DNA of 64,000 bases, from NCBI RefSeq assembly GCF_947495725.1, contig NZ_CANLZZ010000009.1, positions 28,724 through 92,723 of the forward strand. The letters are read 5' to 3'. Under the pieces are notes generated by a model. It did no database searches and was not told the origin of the DNA. It worked only from the letters and a program-made list of their open reading frames with translations. This stretch comes from an uncultured Lutibacter sp. (GTDB taxonomy: Bacteria; Bacteroidota; Bacteroidia; Flavobacteriales; Flavobacteriaceae). Each line of letters starts with the position of its first letter. The stretch's first letter is position 1. A program made the position numbers and the translations under genes. This document shows positions 61,814-64,000 of this stretch, piece by piece.

Positions 61814-63754
61814 CTAAAATTTTTCTAATGTACTATCTATTTCTTTATTAATAAAGGAAATGAACTCATTTATTTTTAATGTACCTATATCTCCTTCACC
61901 TTGTTTTCTAACCGAAACCGTATTTTCATTTTCCTCCTGTTCACCTACAATTAGCATAAAAGGAATTTTATTCATTTCAGCATCCCTTATTTTTCTACCT
62001 GTTTTTTCGTTTCGATCATCTACAAGTGCGCGAATTTCGGAATTTTCTAGCAAATTTAAAACTTTTTCAGCATATATTTGATATTTCTCGCTAATTGGTA
62101 AAATAATTACTTGTTCTGGAGTTAGCCATAATGGGAATTTTCCTCCTGTATGTTCAAGTAATACTGCAATAAAACGTTCCATGGAGCCAAAAGGTGCTCT
62201 ATGTATCATTACAGGTTTGTGTAATTGATTATCTGCTCCTTTATAGCTTAAATCGAAGCGTTCAGGTAAATTGTAGTCAACCTGAATGGTTCCAAGCTGC
62301 CAACTTCTGCCTAAAGCGTCCTTTACCATAAAGTCTAATTTTGGACCATAGAATGCAGCCTCTCCATATTCAATTACGTAATCTAATCCTTTTTCTTTAG
62401 TAGCATTTATAATCGCATTTTCAGCTTTTTCCCAGTTTTCGTCACTTCCAATATATTTTTCTCTATTTTCTTGATCTCTTAAAGAAACTTGAGCTGTAAA
62501 GTTTTCAAAACTAAGTGATTTAAAAACATAAAGTACCAAATCAATAACTTGTTTAAATTCTTCATCAAGTTGGTCTGGTGTACAAAAAATATGAGCATCA
62601 TCTTGAGTGAATCCTCTAACACGAGTTAATCCATGTAATTCTCCACTCTGTTCATACCTATAGACGGTTCCAAATTCGGCAAATCGCTTTGGAAGTTCTT
62701 TATATGAATAAGGTTTATGGTTGAAAATTTCACAGTGATGCGGGCAATTCATAGGTTTTAATAGAAATTCTTCACCTTCTTTTGGAGTATGAATTGGTTG
62801 AAAACTGTCTTCACCATATTTAGCATAATGGCCAGAAGTTACGTATAACTCTTTTTGTCCAATATGAGGTGTTATTACCATTTCATAACCAGCTTTTTTC
62901 TGAGCTTTCTTTAAAAAGTTCTCCAATCTTTCACGTAATGCTGCACCTTTAGGGAGCCATAAAGGTAATCCTTGTCCAACTTTTGATGAGAAAGCAAATA
63001 ATTCTAATTCCTTTCCTAATTTTCTATGATCACGTTTTTTAGCTTCCTCTAATAACTCTAAATACTCCGTAAGCATTTTTTGTTTTGGAAATGAAACACC
63101 ATATATACGTGTTAATTGATTGTTTTTTTCATCACCTCTCCAATAAGCACCAGCAGCACTCATTATTTTAACAGCTTTAATTAAACCAGTATTAGGAATA
63201 TGCCCACCTCTACAAAGATCAGTGAAATCTGAATGGTCACAAAAAGTGATTTCTCCATCATTTAAGTTTTCAATTAACTCAACTTTATATTGATTTTTTT
63301 CTTCTTTATATTTAGCTAAAGCATCGGCTTTGCTAACTTCACGCATTTTAAATTCATGTTTTCCTCGTGCAAGTTCCAAAAACTTTTTTTCAATAACTGG
63401 AAAATCTTTTTCAGAAACCACATTTTCTCCAAAATCAATATCATAGTAAAATCCATTCTCAATTGCAGGTCCAATGGTCAATTTAACTTTGGGATATAAA
63501 TGTTGAATAGCTTGTGCCATAACATGTGCCGATGAGTGCCAAAATGCTTTTTTACCATCAACATCGTTAAATGTGTATAAAACTAAATCACCATCTTCCA
63601 CAAGTGGGGTAGAAGACTCAATAGTTGTATCATTAAATTTTGCAGAAATTACATTTCGCGCAAAACCCTCGCTAATATTTTTAGCGACATCCATAGGAGT
63701 ACTTCCTTTTTCAAAAGGTTTTATTGTACCATCAGGTAAAGTTATTTGAATCAT
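61814..63754 (-). CDS. thrS: threonyl-tRNA synthetase
   Basis: A 646-residue class II synthetase with the usual order: TGS domain (1-60, [17 protein letters not shown]), editing domain (about 70-225, [11 protein letters not shown] and the [10 protein letters not shown] zinc-like motif), catalytic core ([43 protein letters not shown]) and anticodon-binding domain (about 540-646). It heads the thrS-infC-rpmI-rplT operon. The -7 element TATCTTTG (63780 to 63773) implies a leader of about 12 bases, so no room for a leader-based attenuator. Confidence 0.97.
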   Translation of the reverse strand: MIQITLPDGTIKPFEKGSTPMDVAKNISEGFARNVISAKFNDTTIESSTPLVEDGDLVLYTFNDVDGKKAFWHSSAHVMAQAIQHLYPKVKLTIGPAIENGFYYDIDFGENVVSEKDFPVIEKKFLELARGKHEFKMREVSKADALAKYKEEKNQYKVELIENLNDGEITFCDHSDFTDLCRGGHIPNTGLIKAVKIMSAAGAYWRGDEKNNQLTRIYGVSFPKQKMLTEYLELLEEAKKRDHRKLGKELELFAFSSKVGQGLPLWLPKGAALRERLENFLKKAQKKAGYEMVITPHIGQKELYVTSGHYAKYGEDSFQPIHTPKEGEEFLLKPMNCPHHCEIFNHKPYSYKELPKRFAEFGTVYRYEQSGELHGLTRVRGFTQDDAHIFCTPDQLDEEFKQVIDLVLYVFKSLSFENFTAQVSLRDQENREKYIGSDENWEKAENAIINATKEKGLDYVIEYGEAAFYGPKLDFMVKDALGRSWQLGTIQVDYNLPERFDLSYKGADNQLHKPVMIHRAPFGSMERFIAVLLEHTGGKFPLWLTPEQVIILPISEKYQIYAEKVLNLLENSEIRALVDDRNEKTGRKIRDAEMNKIPFMLIVGEQEENENTVSVRKQGEGDIGTLKINEFISFINKEIDSTLEKF

Positions 63755-63772
63755 ATTTTTTTATTAAGGCTG

Positions 63773-63780
63773 CAAAGATA
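63773..63780 (-). promoter_or_regulatory. -7 element of the thrS operon
   Basis: Minus-strand TATCTTTG (63780 to 63773) fits TAnnTTTG. The remaining bases to the window end (63781-64000) are AT-rich and show no supported gene. Confidence 0.5.
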
Positions 63781-64000
63781 TTAGAAAACTATTAGATGAG
63801 CAATTTCTTTTAAAAGCTTATATAGTTTTTGTACTAGATTATTTATAATTTTCATTACACCATATATATATTAATAAAGTTGCCACCTTGTTCGGGATAG
63901 ATTTTAAATATTAGATTTAATAATTAATAAAATAATTCAGGGTATTTGTTAGTTTTAATTAACGGGTTTTCAGAAGTATAAGGATTTAAGTTAAAAATTA

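Noticed and set aside
63781..64000. Possible RNA gene at the right edge (segment around GTTGCCACCTTGTTCGGG)
   Set aside because: No cloverleaf or other stable fold could be drawn by eye, and the region is cut by the window end.

Overview
The window is about 64 kb of AT-rich bacterial chromosome, almost certainly from a marine-type member of the Flavobacteriaceae (Bacteroidota). The evidence is the repeated promoter element TAnnTTTG, the scarcity of Shine-Dalgarno sequences, a TonB-dependent receptor with a carboxypeptidase-regulatory-like N-terminus, a GSIII-type glutamine synthetase and several small flavobacterial protein families. Lutibacter or a close relative is a guess, not a demonstration. 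There are no insertion sequences, phage genes or CRISPR arrays; the gene order looks like stable chromosome.

Region 1 (1-11.3 kb) is a nitric-oxide locus. It holds the start of a cytochrome c maturation gene (minus strand), tryptophanase, an Rrf2/NsrR-type Fe-S regulator, norC-norB, the maturation genes norQ and norD, a RIC/ScdA-like protein that lacks central di-iron ligands, a DUF438/PAS protein, NorE- and NorF-like subunits, and an outer-membrane porin. Three promoters carry a CRP/FNR-type box (CTGAC or TTGAT, four bases, then ATCAG or GTCAC) about 42 bases upstream of the predicted start. Three NO-related promoters carry an 18-bp inverted repeat (AArGAy-N6-GTCTTw), a candidate operator for the local Rrf2 protein.

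Region 2 (11.3-20.5 kb, minus strand) has a TonB receptor paired with a PQQ-type sugar dehydrogenase, DUF423, and then gatC-gatA-gatB/aspS. The last gene encodes one 1109-residue protein joining the GatB subunit of the tRNA amidotransferase to a complete aspartyl-tRNA synthetase. This is a covalent version of the Asn transamidosome and the most striking object in the window.

Region 3 (20.5-48 kb) is mostly housekeeping: recQ, a VTT-domain membrane protein, the fused acyl-CoA mutase IcmF, purU, catalase, lipoproteins, pyrF, an ABC permease, tpiA, prmA, clpS, a three-gene biotin-dependent acyl-CoA carboxylase, tRNA-Arg(ACG), a Ca/Na antiporter, and divergent glutamine synthetases (type II and type III) sharing a palindromic operator candidate. 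Two tiny genes (DUF5522, and a 49-residue conserved protein) are included.

Region 4 (48-56.3 kb) is a complete curli-type functional-amyloid operon. Two tandem modules each contain a large curlin-repeat protein, a terminator-like hairpin and a small nucleator-like protein. They are followed by a CsgH-CsgE fusion, CsgF, a CsgG with a C-terminal beta-barrel-like extension, and a beta-propeller lipoprotein. Region 5 (56.3-64 kb) has purM, prfA, an ABC-F ATPase and the thrS-infC-rpmI-rplT operon, in which infC appears to start at an AUA codon.
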